Source: Lanius collurio (taxonomy: Eukaryota; Chordata; Aves; Passeriformes; Laniidae). From it: a stretch of 64,000 bases of DNA. Made by a program: the position numbers and the translations under genes. The DNA is taken from assembly GCA_020086605.1 (NCBI GenBank), contig JACBWW010000003.1, positions 55,957,150 through 56,021,149 of the forward strand, written 5' to 3'. Shown piece after piece: positions 1-9,820 of the stretch (position 1 is its first letter; the number at the start of each line of letters is the position of its first letter). Under the pieces are notes generated by a model. It made no database searches. It was given only the letters and a program-made list of their open reading frames with translations, and had not been told where the DNA came from.

Positions 1-3000
1 ATTTGTTCATAGATGGAACTAGCAGGATCTCGAATTGCACTTTCATTGAACTCAGATGATGAAGGAGTTGAGGAGAAGAGCAGCAGTGGCAGCTAGTTAA
101 AGCAGCAAAGAAGCCAAAGGAACAGGAGACCTGAGATACTCCTAGTCCACAGCCTGCCCTGGCAACCACCAGCTTTCAGAAGTCATTGGAACAGACTATA
201 ACCATGTTCCAGTCAGTTTGTTAAATAATAAGCAAGAAAGCTCTTGTGACTTCTGATCTTGCTTATTCCTTCAGTGAGCAGCATTTTTGCTTACTTTAGG
301 TGTTCTTCTTGCTTAGCACTGGGCAAAATCCTCACCCCATGGGAGTCAACACGAGCACTGCCATTAAAGCAGCAGGGTCAGAAATTAACCCGTGCACACA
401 GCGGTCTCTACACAGTCCATGCAATGTCTAAATATAGTCATGAACCAGTCCTGCTATGATCTCTGGACAGTTTGGGTTTAGTCAGCCTTCAGTGCATGAA
501 TGCAAAGTTCACCTGTGACCTTCTGATTTGAGAGGATGTCACACACAGGTGGATAAAAGCCTTTTGGGAATGTTTAAGTTATCACAGGACGCATTGGTTC
601 ATTCTGAGAAGCTAAGTCTGTCACTGATTCACAAACTTGTAAAGAGACACAAAATGCATCACTGAACCACAACATCCTGTCAGAGAGCAGCCAAAGTCCA
701 TGCAGAAGTCTTTCCCAGGAACAAAATTCTTAAGTTTGAGGTGTTTGTGTCAGGAGTGCAAGCTGGCTTGCTCCCTCTTCCTATTCCTTTCACAGTGTTA
801 CCAGCACAGACAGAATTTTACTTCTGGTGATTTCTTCCAAGAATTAATACCCATCTCTCCTCACAGGTGCCTGTTGTTCATTTTTATGAACACAGAATTC
901 TGCATCAAGTTTTTAATGCCACAAAACCAAAGCATGATTAGAAACAAATTGTTGAGAAGAGCAAATGCCACAATAGAGTTTTCCATTTTTTATGTTTTAT
1001 TCTGTAGAATACAGATAGGTTCAGAACTGAAAACACACAGGTTCTGCTAAATATCTCTACTCACAATCAAGCTGTTCACTAATATTGCCCCTACTTTTTC
1101 CCCAGTTCTTTTCAGATTTATAGCAAAATGTATTTCTAGAAACAGTCTGTGCATAGTTCAGTAACCCTAACAGTCTTAATTTGAGCAGATCCAACTGCTT
1201 TGCTCCAACTGCTACTCCCATCAATGGCTCAAGGAAAGCAGGTGACAAGAGTCACCAAGCTTGTGCTCTCAGAAAAAGTCAGAACATGCCAATAAAAAGA
1301 ACTCTGTAAGGAAAACAGAATTCCTGAAGCTGAAGAACACCAGGCCAAGCATGTGTGCTAATCTGGAGTAACCCCTCATCTGTGCAGAATCTCAGAGCCA
1401 AGCTGCCAGCCAACACATATGTAAAGGCCAGCTCCATCAGCCAGGGATGATCACTGCACTGAGGACCACACTCCATCACATGCTCCAGATGGTGGAAAGA
1501 TGGAGAGAGATCTGGTTCAGGCCTGTTTAGATAGCCAGACTCATTGATGTCCATGCCTTCATGAATCTGGCTCTAAATGAACACTTAATGTCAGTCCGAT
1601 GTGTGAAGATGCAGTAACTCAGGATACTTTTGTTCTTCTCAAGTACCGCTCTTTATTTTGCCTGGGCCCAGCAATGAACTGCAATGTAGTCTGATTAGAT
1701 TACAGCAATATTCAATGAGGAGAAGGGATAATACACTTACAGCAAATGGCTTGGAACACCAACTGCAATTCCACTGCACGCTTGGCAAAACATACTTATT
1801 TTGAACTGACAACTTCCACAGAGACTGTAAAAAGCCTACAAGGTTTTTCTCCTCTTTATGTTGAGATACTGGCCTTATGAACACCTCTGGCCTGAAAAGA
1901 CAAAAGCCCCTCAACTCAGGTTTCCCATTCACCTCTCCTGCTGATTCCAATCCAGCAACTATTTCAGCTACCACCAAATGGCTGCTGCCTCTGAAGCACA
2001 AAATCAAGCACCACCAGGACAAGCAGGTGCAAAAAGCAGAAGAAAAGTTTATTTTTAAATCCAAGTCAGCAGATCTAACTGAAACCTCACAGCAAGCATA
2101 TCTGCAAAATAAAGCAGTGCTATTTTTACAGGCTGTCACGTCTTCCAGCAGAGCACACTTCCTTAGTGAACCAAGGCAAAGATCATGAAGGGACAAAGGG
2201 AAGTAAAATCATTCAAACCACCTCAAGAAATTATCAGTTCAAGAAATTCTGGAGAATGTCTGTTATTTTTCAGTTAGTTATACAGAGATAATCATCATCA
2301 ACCCATCAAAAGGCTTCATGCACACCTAAGCATTGAGTGCAACATCTCTGGCCCTGGGTGCAAGGGAAAGCTCTGTCCCAGCCCCGGGGATTCAGGAACA
2401 TGGTTTCCCTTCCTGGGGCAATCTCATGCTTTTGCTCAAGGTTAACAACCTCTAACTGTAACTCATCCATATGGGGGGATACTGGTGGTGCTTCAAAGGG
2501 CAATACATCCTCTTTTTGGTACTTTCTCAAGGCAGCTGCTCTGTGTGCTCCAAATGCCATTTAAAAATCGTCTCAAGTATGTACTGAAATACCCATTACT
2601 CAATTTCATCCCCACTGATTTATTTACTCTGATTCCAAACTCATTTCAACATGGCTTGGTAGAAGAGATTAAAAACACACTGACTTTGCAGACTTCTCCT
2701 CTAAACCCCTAGAAAGTCTCCAGAGAAGAGACTTTGTGGCAGGCACATGGAGAACCTGCACACTTCTTTAATAAGTGGGAGATAGCAAAAGGGTAGCAGG
2801 AGTACAGGCCAGTAGTGTTTAGTTACCCAGATTGCCTCAAAGCTCATATTGCCTGGTACAAAGACAGTTGCGGTGTTTATCAGGTCAGCTCTCAAAGAGT
2901 TAACCAGTTTTGTCCTCACTCATAGACTGCTTTTTTTGTTTTTAATTTGGCTGCATCCCACTAATTTTCAACTTCAGCTTCCTCAGCCTTACTAAAATAT

Positions 3001-4411
3001 AATGAATTTTCACAAAGGCAAATGAGAATGTCACTGCATGGGTTTGACACCAGCTGGCTGTTTGAGCCTGCAGTACAAAGGAATTTGATACACAACAGTG
3101 AACCGGGCTTAAAAAAAAAGATACATTCCACCTGTTACAGAAAGTGAAATGAGGACAGCCATCTCCAAGCAGAGGAACTGGAGGTCTTTGTGCTTTTGGC
3201 CTGAAACTCAATAAACACAAGTTCTTAAAAACACAGCAAAGTCTGAACTTTTGAATTTAGAAAAGTCACAGACATTTTCTCCTTGTAAGCAGCAAGTGAA
3301 GTTCACAGAAGGCTGCATGCAGATCAGGTGAGACATCTTATAAGCACAGGGCTGGGCTGAACAGATCTTTGGCTGCTTTGAATGCACAGATTCACATGCT
3401 CTGCAGGCAAACTCCTGTTTATCCCATGAACCCTTCCAAACAATCTACACTGTCAGGCTGCATTTAAAGTGTGCCTGCTTAAACCACAAAGAGTGCAGCA
3501 GGAGAAAAGCTTCAATTCTGTGAGTCACAAAAAGAAAAAGGCACATATTCCAGAAAAGATCAAATGAAGCTGCCTTGGTGTACAGCATTACAAGCACAGC
3601 ATACAGCACGACACTCAGCAACGCTGACTGGCACACGAACACCAAGGACGTGCTTCTCTCTTTCTGTGAGGACAGAATAAACTGCATTTCTTCTTGCAAA
3701 CAAGCTCTGTTGAACTGTAGTGAACACACCTCGACCCTTGAAACAGCAGATGCACCTAATCTGGCTGTACTTGCCTGCTGTGACCCACACACATGCAGTG
3801 TACAACAGGTTTGTAAAACATAGACAGGAAGGCTAAGCTTTGAAATATCACTCTATCACCCTTAGTAGTGAGAACAACTGCAAGAAGCCAGGATTTGAAT
3901 CAGTTAGAAAGACTAGAAATCAAAAGGCAGAAAGAAAGCAATGATTAATTAAGAACAGGGCTTTGCAAATCCTGAAATTTAAACCTTGAAAGAGGAGCAG
4001 AAGCTACCTTTCTCCATCATTTAATCCATTCTCCCACTGCAGTACAGAACACCTTTAGAACCTCCTCTCACTGAACAGCCCTCAGGTAGAGGAGAAGGGT
4101 ATTCACACCTTACACTCCCCACAGGACAAACCTTCAGAGCACCGTTACTATTCTAGCCAAGTCCTGCTCATTTTACAATGCTTGATCACCAAACCAGCTG
4201 GGGCTGGGGAGCTTTAAACAAGGCTACAATTCATATACAGAGTGCTGCTAAGGCTTTTGTAGCACTAACATGTAAAACTATGTTAATACCCTTCCCTAGG
4301 GGATGCTCCTTTTTCCACAAGAAGGATGTCTCTGCTCCCCTCCAAAGACTGATGTAACACATTCGGTTAATAGTCCTTCCTTTCAGTATTCTTACTTGGC
4401 AAAAAAACAGA
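1..4411. other. Unique non-coding DNA, no recognised gene
   Basis: All six frames are broken by frequent stops and nothing translates to a family I know. An open frame of 185 codons on the minus strand (1639-2196) has no recognisable motif. It does contain one segment (1741-1891) framed by good splice sites, described under findings. A 12-base match to the mature miR-128 sequence lies at 3095-3106 but has no pairing arm nearby and was rejected. No promoter, repeat family or RNA gene is visible. This stretch is probably intron or intergenic sequence. Confidence 0.6.
1741..1891 (-). other. Possible cryptic exon, 151 bp, unrecognised
   Basis: On the minus strand a pyrimidine-rich acceptor (ending TTGTCTTTTCAG) lies just before position 1891, and a donor GCT|GTAAGT follows position 1741. 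The 151 bases between are open (one leading base, then 50 codons) and sit inside a longer 185-codon open frame. The product has no motif I recognise. Splice-like sites of this quality also occur by chance in introns, and no neighbouring exon was identified, so this is a pseudo-exon unless transcript evidence says otherwise. Confidence 0.12.
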
Positions 4412-4594
4412 AGACAAGACTGGAAGTGACCTCAGGAGGCTGTTTGGTCTGCCCACTGCCCACTAAGGCAGGGCCAACTTCCATGAGGTTCCTGGGGGTC
4501 TGTCCAGTCCAGCTTTGAGTGTCTCTGGGGGTGGAGATTCCTGGGTTGCTGATTAGTGCCACTGTGAAAATTGTTTCCCTTACCTAAAATCCAG
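4412..4594 (-). mobile_element. CR1 LINE fragment (3' untranslated tail)
   Basis: Read on the minus strand this matches the typical 3' end of avian CR1: a sensor-like run resembling 'GGAGATTCC...GACTGGACA...' leading to 'CCTCCTGAGGTCACTTCCAG'. On the plus strand it reads as the familiar '...GGGCCAACTT...' and '...GGAGATTCC...' blocks, followed by a degenerate version of the 'GTGAAAATT..TTTCCTTA' segment up to about 4594. No coding part is retained. The copy is strongly 5'-truncated, as most CR1 insertions are, and is old, with small gaps and mismatches. The ends are approximate. Confidence 0.8.
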
Positions 4595-5037
4595 AGTCCA
4601 CTGTCCCAGCAGTGCAAACATACAGTTTACCAAGCACCCCTGGCACTGCTTTGTCAACACAACACAGCAAATATATGTGGAAAGTGTTTATTTGTTTTAT
4701 GCAAGTAAAAGCTTTGATATCAAAGGAATTTGAAAATGCACCATATGTACAAAAACTAGCATTCTCACAACCTAATCTATGAAAAAAGGAAATCTGTGGC
4801 ATTTTGAAAATTACAACAAAACCAATTAAAGTTTACCTACAAAAAGCAGCCAGACCAATTGCTAACTTGTTTCATTTCTTCAGGTTTCTCAAAGAAATAA
4901 TGAACAGTGCTTTACAGTTAAGTTGATTTTAGCAAAGAAACATTCATCTGGTCATTTGACATCTCTGGTAATGCAGGAAATCCATCTAAACCTCATAGCT
5001 CCTCACATGCTCTAATGCTCTCTTGTTCTTCCAACAG

Positions 5038-5109
5038 ACCTCATCAACCTGCACCTACAAAACAGCTGGCTGTGACCTACTGCTATTAATTTTGCCATTA
5101 AAGACAAGA
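5038..5109 (+). other. Possible cryptic exon, 72 bp, unrecognised
   Basis: A strong acceptor (tract CTCTTGTTCTTCCAACAG) ends at 5037 and a donor AGA|GTAAGT begins at 5110. The 72 bases between are 24 open codons in phase 0, and the other two frames contain stops. The predicted peptide is hydrophobic at its end (CDLLLLILPLK) but matches no family I know. No adjacent exon was identified. A chance pseudo-exon is the most likely explanation. Confidence 0.12.
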
Positions 5110-6261
5110 GTAAGTGCCAAATTTGAATGGAAGATTTCTGACCTAGGCTTTAAGCATTGTAATACACAGGACTAGCATATAAATTACAAGTTAGAGAAAG
5201 TGCTCAGAAAGGGTCACCTCCTATTTAGAATTTATTAACTATGTTACCCCAGAGACTACCTTGATTTAGCACCATGTAACCCACATTCCAATATTTCACA
5301 GTGATATTGTTACAAGAAAGATTTCCCCTTCCTTGCATCCTGCTCAGCCATGTGAAGCAGGATCCCTTCAACTAGCTCTTTTCCCCCAAGATGGTCAGCC
5401 TGAGGACAGGTCACTCAGAAATTACACACACAAACATGCACAAAGTCACAGAGAGTCTAAGGAAACCCATGTTTATATTACTGCACTGGACATGCTGAGA
5501 AAAGTCTTGGATCACTCAACTCTTGCCACATGGTCTCAAATGCAGTTTGTAACACAAAGAGCCAACAGAGATGACGACATTTTATTTTGCTAACCGAAGT
5601 GAGAACTCCCAGGTTTTGGAAGCTTTAAGTCTTGGGCTCTAGTCCCAAATCATCAAGTGTAAGCTTGACTCAAATACACCTGCTGCTTGCCAGCTCTGTC
5701 CTATACTGAAAGGTGGAAATCTTGCAAGACAATGAAAAATACAGGCTGCAGAATAAGGATGCAGCTACTCTGAAAAGGCAAGAAGGAGCTACTGAATTGC
5801 CCATCCTCACCTCATGGGTAGCAATGCTTTAAGGCACTGATTCATGAGCAGTGTTTTTCAAGACAGTGGTGTGCACCCTACCACAAATCCACAGGCCATG
5901 CAAAGCCCAGGCTGCTACACAACGGTGTCGAAATCGTTGCAACCAAATGCTGCACAGAGCAAAGCACTTTTCATCGCGTACCCAGCAACCTCCATGTGAA
6001 CTGCTCAACAACACTCCTGTGCCTGTATTCAGCATCTGCATTGAGAAATAATTTATGGTTTTAGTTAAGGAGAGCTTCTCAAATAGGGCAAAGGTGCCTC
6101 AAATTGTTTTCCCCAGAGCAAAGTGCATCAGCAGACAGCTCTTGAGGAGCAGCTAACACCCGAGTGTTTAATAACACAGTGCTGTTCTGGTTTCTTAACA
6201 GTCTTCTGGGAATTGCAGGGTCAACATAGGCCAAAACTTTTGCAAATTTAAAATTGCAGTT

Positions 6262-6283
6262 AAAAAAAAACACACACACACAC
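6262..6283. repeat. A9 followed by (CA)6 simple repeat
   Basis: Nine A residues are followed directly by six CA units and a final C. This is a short perfect microsatellite with no coding context. Confidence 0.9.
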
Positions 6284-6924
6284 TTTTCACATCATTTATA
6301 AACTAGACACAACTTGCTCCAGAAAGTATCAGTCTGTTTCTCCTGCTTGTACAAATACTCACCAACTTAACCATGCTGGAGAGCCAAACACTTGTACTGG
6401 TAACTAGTTTCGTTACCACAACATGCCAAAGTGAAAAGGAACCTTAATAATGTGACAGAAGCATGATTTAAAATATATATTTTTTTAATGTGCTCGTTTT
6501 TCGTGTGGTCAACTTCTGCAGTTACGCTCATGTAAGCATGACGTATCATCAGTCTTAATAGACTTGCAATGCAACAGCAGTTTCTGATTTATTCCTCTCC
6601 ATCCCACATCCTCTTCAGAGTCCATTTCTATTTCAAGCACCAGTACCCAATGCCTGCAACATCTGCAGGTTGCCAAGCCAGTTTAGCTATGGAAAAATGG
6701 TTACAAACTACTTGCCAACAGAAGAAAATACACTCTGCACTGCAAACTGGCTAGCTTGGGCTTTTTCCACCTATAAATAGGGCAATGTCAACTGCTAATT
6801 AAAACAGACAGGTTCAAATGGTGCAATGCTGTAATCACAGTATGACATGTGTAAATCTCTAAATATATATTAAAAAATGAGGTTAAAAAGCCCTCCAACC
6901 CAAATGCTGTAAATGGATAAGCAC

Positions 6925-7251
6925 TCACAGCTTTTTACACTGCATTAAGGAAAACAGAGAGCTGCTGATAGAGGCTTCCCTGCACAGAGGGCACAAGATA
7001 CGCACCAAGAAGCACAGAAAACAGAGACCATGAGATCTGTTGTTACATGGTACTAAAGCCATGCTCTCCTCAGGCTCCCGACGAGCCCTTGGGCTGCTCG
7101 AGTCTTGCTCATGACGTAAGCTGACAGCAACTGCAATGCAGCACTCGCACAGGCCCCGAGCATCTCTGAATTCCTCTTCCGCAGCACTGCCACTCATCTT
7201 GAGTGAACTCAAGGGCATGCCTTCCACAGAAATAATTGCCACAGTTAATCT
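6925..7251 (-). other. Open segment with RING-like Cys/His spacing; possible exon or chance
   Basis: The minus-strand frame is open for just over 100 codons, with its first ATG near 7218. Between about 7149 and 6982 the translation shows C-x2-C, 30 residues, then C-x4-H-x2-C-x2-C-x6-C-x2-C, including the strings MALVPC and CPLCR. This resembles the eight zinc ligands of a C3HC4 RING finger, though the usual spacing between ligands three and four is 1-3 residues, not 4. The frame runs to a strong donor (GCT|GTGAGT at 6929/6928), where the stop codon falls inside the donor site, as happens at real exon ends. A good internal acceptor (GCCCTCTGTGCAG) before 6979 would give a 51-bp alternative segment. 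The block overlaps a CpG-retaining patch. The upstream acceptor is weak and I cannot name a protein. Chance remains the most likely explanation. Confidence 0.17.
7112..7119. promoter_or_regulatory. CRE-like motif TGACGTAA
   Basis: The sequence TGACGTAA is one base from the palindromic CREB/ATF site. Its reverse complement TTACGTCA resembles PAR-bZIP or C/EBP-ATF composite sites. It lies in a CpG-retaining patch, which is the only reason to give it weight. A single 8-base match is weak evidence. Confidence 0.2.
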
Positions 7252-9101
7252 GTCCAGTTGCAATTCATTTCAGATACAACCGCTTGCAATAGGCATTAGC
7301 CTAGATTTTTTGAACAGTTTGTTTAAAGTAGGTAAAATAAATGATTCAATTAAAAAGACAGACCCCGAAGAACTGGTTTTTGAAACTGGAATAAGGACGA
7401 TATAATTGGGTCTTGATGTAAGGAGTGTTTCTCTACTTAAGAAAAAATTCTGCCCAAAGAAAGTAGCTAGTCTCATTAATCTGACACTCCCAACAGGATC
7501 AAAGGCCATGAAAGGCAACACTTGTAGGTCAGATGATAACAAAACAAGAAAAAGGTACCTCAGCTGTCAACCCGAGATAAACCACCAATACTCACAGGGC
7601 ATGCAATATTTTCCTCTATGGAAGATACGGCAAAACACTACAGCAGCAGAGCTGGGAAGCACTAAAAAATCCTGTGGCAGACTTCTAAATTGTAAACATC
7701 AGTAAGAACGGAATCACATTAAAGGAACTCTAGTTTATCTATTAACAAAGATTTATACCAGGTCTGCTGAAATGCAGGTGAGCTAAGGGCAGATTTAGGC
7801 ATGAAGCAATTAAAATATGTATTGAGCTCCAAAGAGAGACATGGCCAGTTATCTGCTATGAAAACAAAAGCATACCTAATACTATTTCTAAAGCACTTAA
7901 GAATGTGACTTAAGAGAAAACAGGTATAAATCAACATTAGCAATTACCCATCCAATGACTGCCCCTTACTACAGGCAGCACTTGCAAGTCAAATCAGCAG
8001 TCACAATGGGAAGGAAGAGGGAGAGGATACCCATGGACACTTTTTTCTAGCTGTAACCAAATGTGTGAAGACTCCATTTTAAACCTAAAGTGCAGGCAGA
8101 ACATGGTATGATACGGTTTCCTTTGAAGTTTGACTGCCTTTTGCAAAAGGAAAAAAAAAAAACATCAAAAGAAATCAGTTTGCAAAAAAAATATGAAGAG
8201 ACTTTTCAGCAGAAGCTATTTTCCAAGAGGGCAACACCTTCCTTCAGCGTGATCCATGTCTGGAGTCACCTCCACAGAGTAACATGGACAGATGCTCCTC
8301 AGCCAAATGTAGCTGTTGACTATCAAAAATGCACCTTTGCTTTAAGTGTTGTTAAGAGTTGCACTGGACACATTTCAAACAACTTTAATGCTCTTGGGCT
8401 TTGTCAGTGTGAAACACTGACCTATTTCTGAATTGAGGGTACCTCAAATGCTTGAGGCAGGGATAAGCACCTACCTCAGTCACCTCTCTGCCAAGGCACA
8501 CCTCAAGAAAAAATATTCTGACAAGCAGACAAAGACGGAAAGTACAATCTGCTTATTTAAAAATACATCCACCATCAATTTATTCTGCCATCTGTTAGTG
8601 AGGTCAAAGGTCAACCCAAAATCTTCACAAGCCATCAGCCCTCATAAGTGAGGGGTCCTTTTTCCTGCAGCCAGCAGCACACATATTTCATGGGCTCAGG
8701 ATCTCAGACAGCTCTTTGGCCAAAGTGACACAGTACACTTCAAGCGAGGCTGGCCAGGGACAGCCTCAGGGACACTGCAAACCCAGGCACAAACAAGGAC
8801 CTCAGGATGTACAGCAGCATGCTGTCATCCACCCTATTCCTTTAGAAGTTTTGGGCCCTTTTGTCTCTTTGTTACTTGCATCAGTATCTCCCAACAGCAG
8901 TTCTGCAACCCTGGAAAAGGCCACTAGTGCATCCAAGGATCCCTCCTAAAAGTAAGAACCACTATAGATATGGATATGCACTAGAAAGATGGGTATAAAG
9001 ACAGAAGCCAACACAGAACATCTTCCAACATGTCACCAGATGTCAGACCAAGGTCCATCTTTCCTCACAAGATTGCTTCACGTTGTTGTTGGCCACTAAG
9101 G

Positions 9102-9820
9102 CATCACAGAATCTTAGTCTGGAAAAGACCTACCTCCAAGATCATTGAGTCCAAATGTAGACAAAACACCAACTTGGCAACAAAACCATAGCAAAAAGTG
9201 CCATATACAGTTGTTTCTTGAACATTTCCAGGGATGGTAACTCCTCCACCTCCCTGGGTAGCCTGTATCAATGTTTAACCATCCTGATTCTTCCTGATGT
9301 CCAACCTGAACCTCTCCTGGTCCAATCTGAGGTCATTTCCTCTTGTCCTTTCACATTTGCTGGGAGAAGAAACCAAGCCTACACCTGGCTACAGCCACCT
9401 TTCAGTGAGCTCTCCTTGTAGAAAGCCATAAAGTTCCCCCAAGCCTCTTTTTCTCCAGGCTAAACACCTCCAGCTCCCTCAGCCGCTCCTCTTAGGACTT
9501 GTTCTCCAGTCCCTTCCCCAGCTCTGCTGCCCTTCTCTGGACATGTTCCAGCACCTCAGTGTCTTTCTTGTAGTGAGGGGCCCAAAACTGGCTACAGAAC
9601 TCCAGGTGTGGCCTCACCAGTGCTGAGTACAAGGGGACAATCACTGCCCTGGTCCATAATCCCCAACTCTGTTTCTGCTGGGCAGCTTTCCAGCCACTCT
9701 TCCCCAGGCCTGTAATGTTGCAGGGGGTTGTTGTGACCAAAGCACAGGACCCAGCACTTCACCCTGTTGAACCTCATACCACTGGCCTTGGCCCATTGAT
9801 TCAGCTTGTCCAGATCGTTC
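9102..9820 (-). mobile_element. CR1 LINE, 5'-truncated, with RT C-terminal remnant
   Basis: On the plus strand it begins with the diagnostic 'TCACAGAATC' tail complement, then 'GAACATTTCCAGGGATGG', and continues through the reverse-transcriptase end to 'CTTGTCCAGATCG'. On the minus strand the frame 9740-9492 encodes the C-terminal part of CR1 ORF2, including [31 protein letters not shown] and the end GLENKS. Upstream, the coding sequence is broken: the LPWQAE-like part lies in other frames, so the copy is dead. Only about 0.7 kb of a roughly 4.5-kb element remains, the usual result of incomplete target-primed reverse transcription. No clear target-site duplication was found. Confidence 0.93.

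Larger units (their letters stand above)
4595..9101. other. Unique non-coding DNA with one CpG-retaining patch
   Basis: No recognisable gene is present. Visible landmarks are a candidate 72-bp exon-like segment (5038-5109, +), a short A9/(CA)6 run near 6262-6283, and a patch at 7079-7192 that keeps seven CpGs in about 115 bases in otherwise CpG-poor DNA. The patch includes a CRE-like TGACGTAA at 7112-7119. A minus-strand open segment over that patch has a RING-finger-like Cys/His spacing and is listed separately. The rest looks like ordinary intron or intergenic sequence. Confidence 0.55.

Noticed and set aside
3095..3106. Twelve-base match to mature miR-128 (ACAGTGAACCGG)
   Set aside because: The flanks contain no complementary arm that could form the precursor hairpin, and the flanking sequence does not match what I know of the miR-128 precursors.
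9492..9740. 82-codon minus-strand open frame as a host gene
   Set aside because: It is the same CR1 reverse-transcriptase end in another truncated copy.
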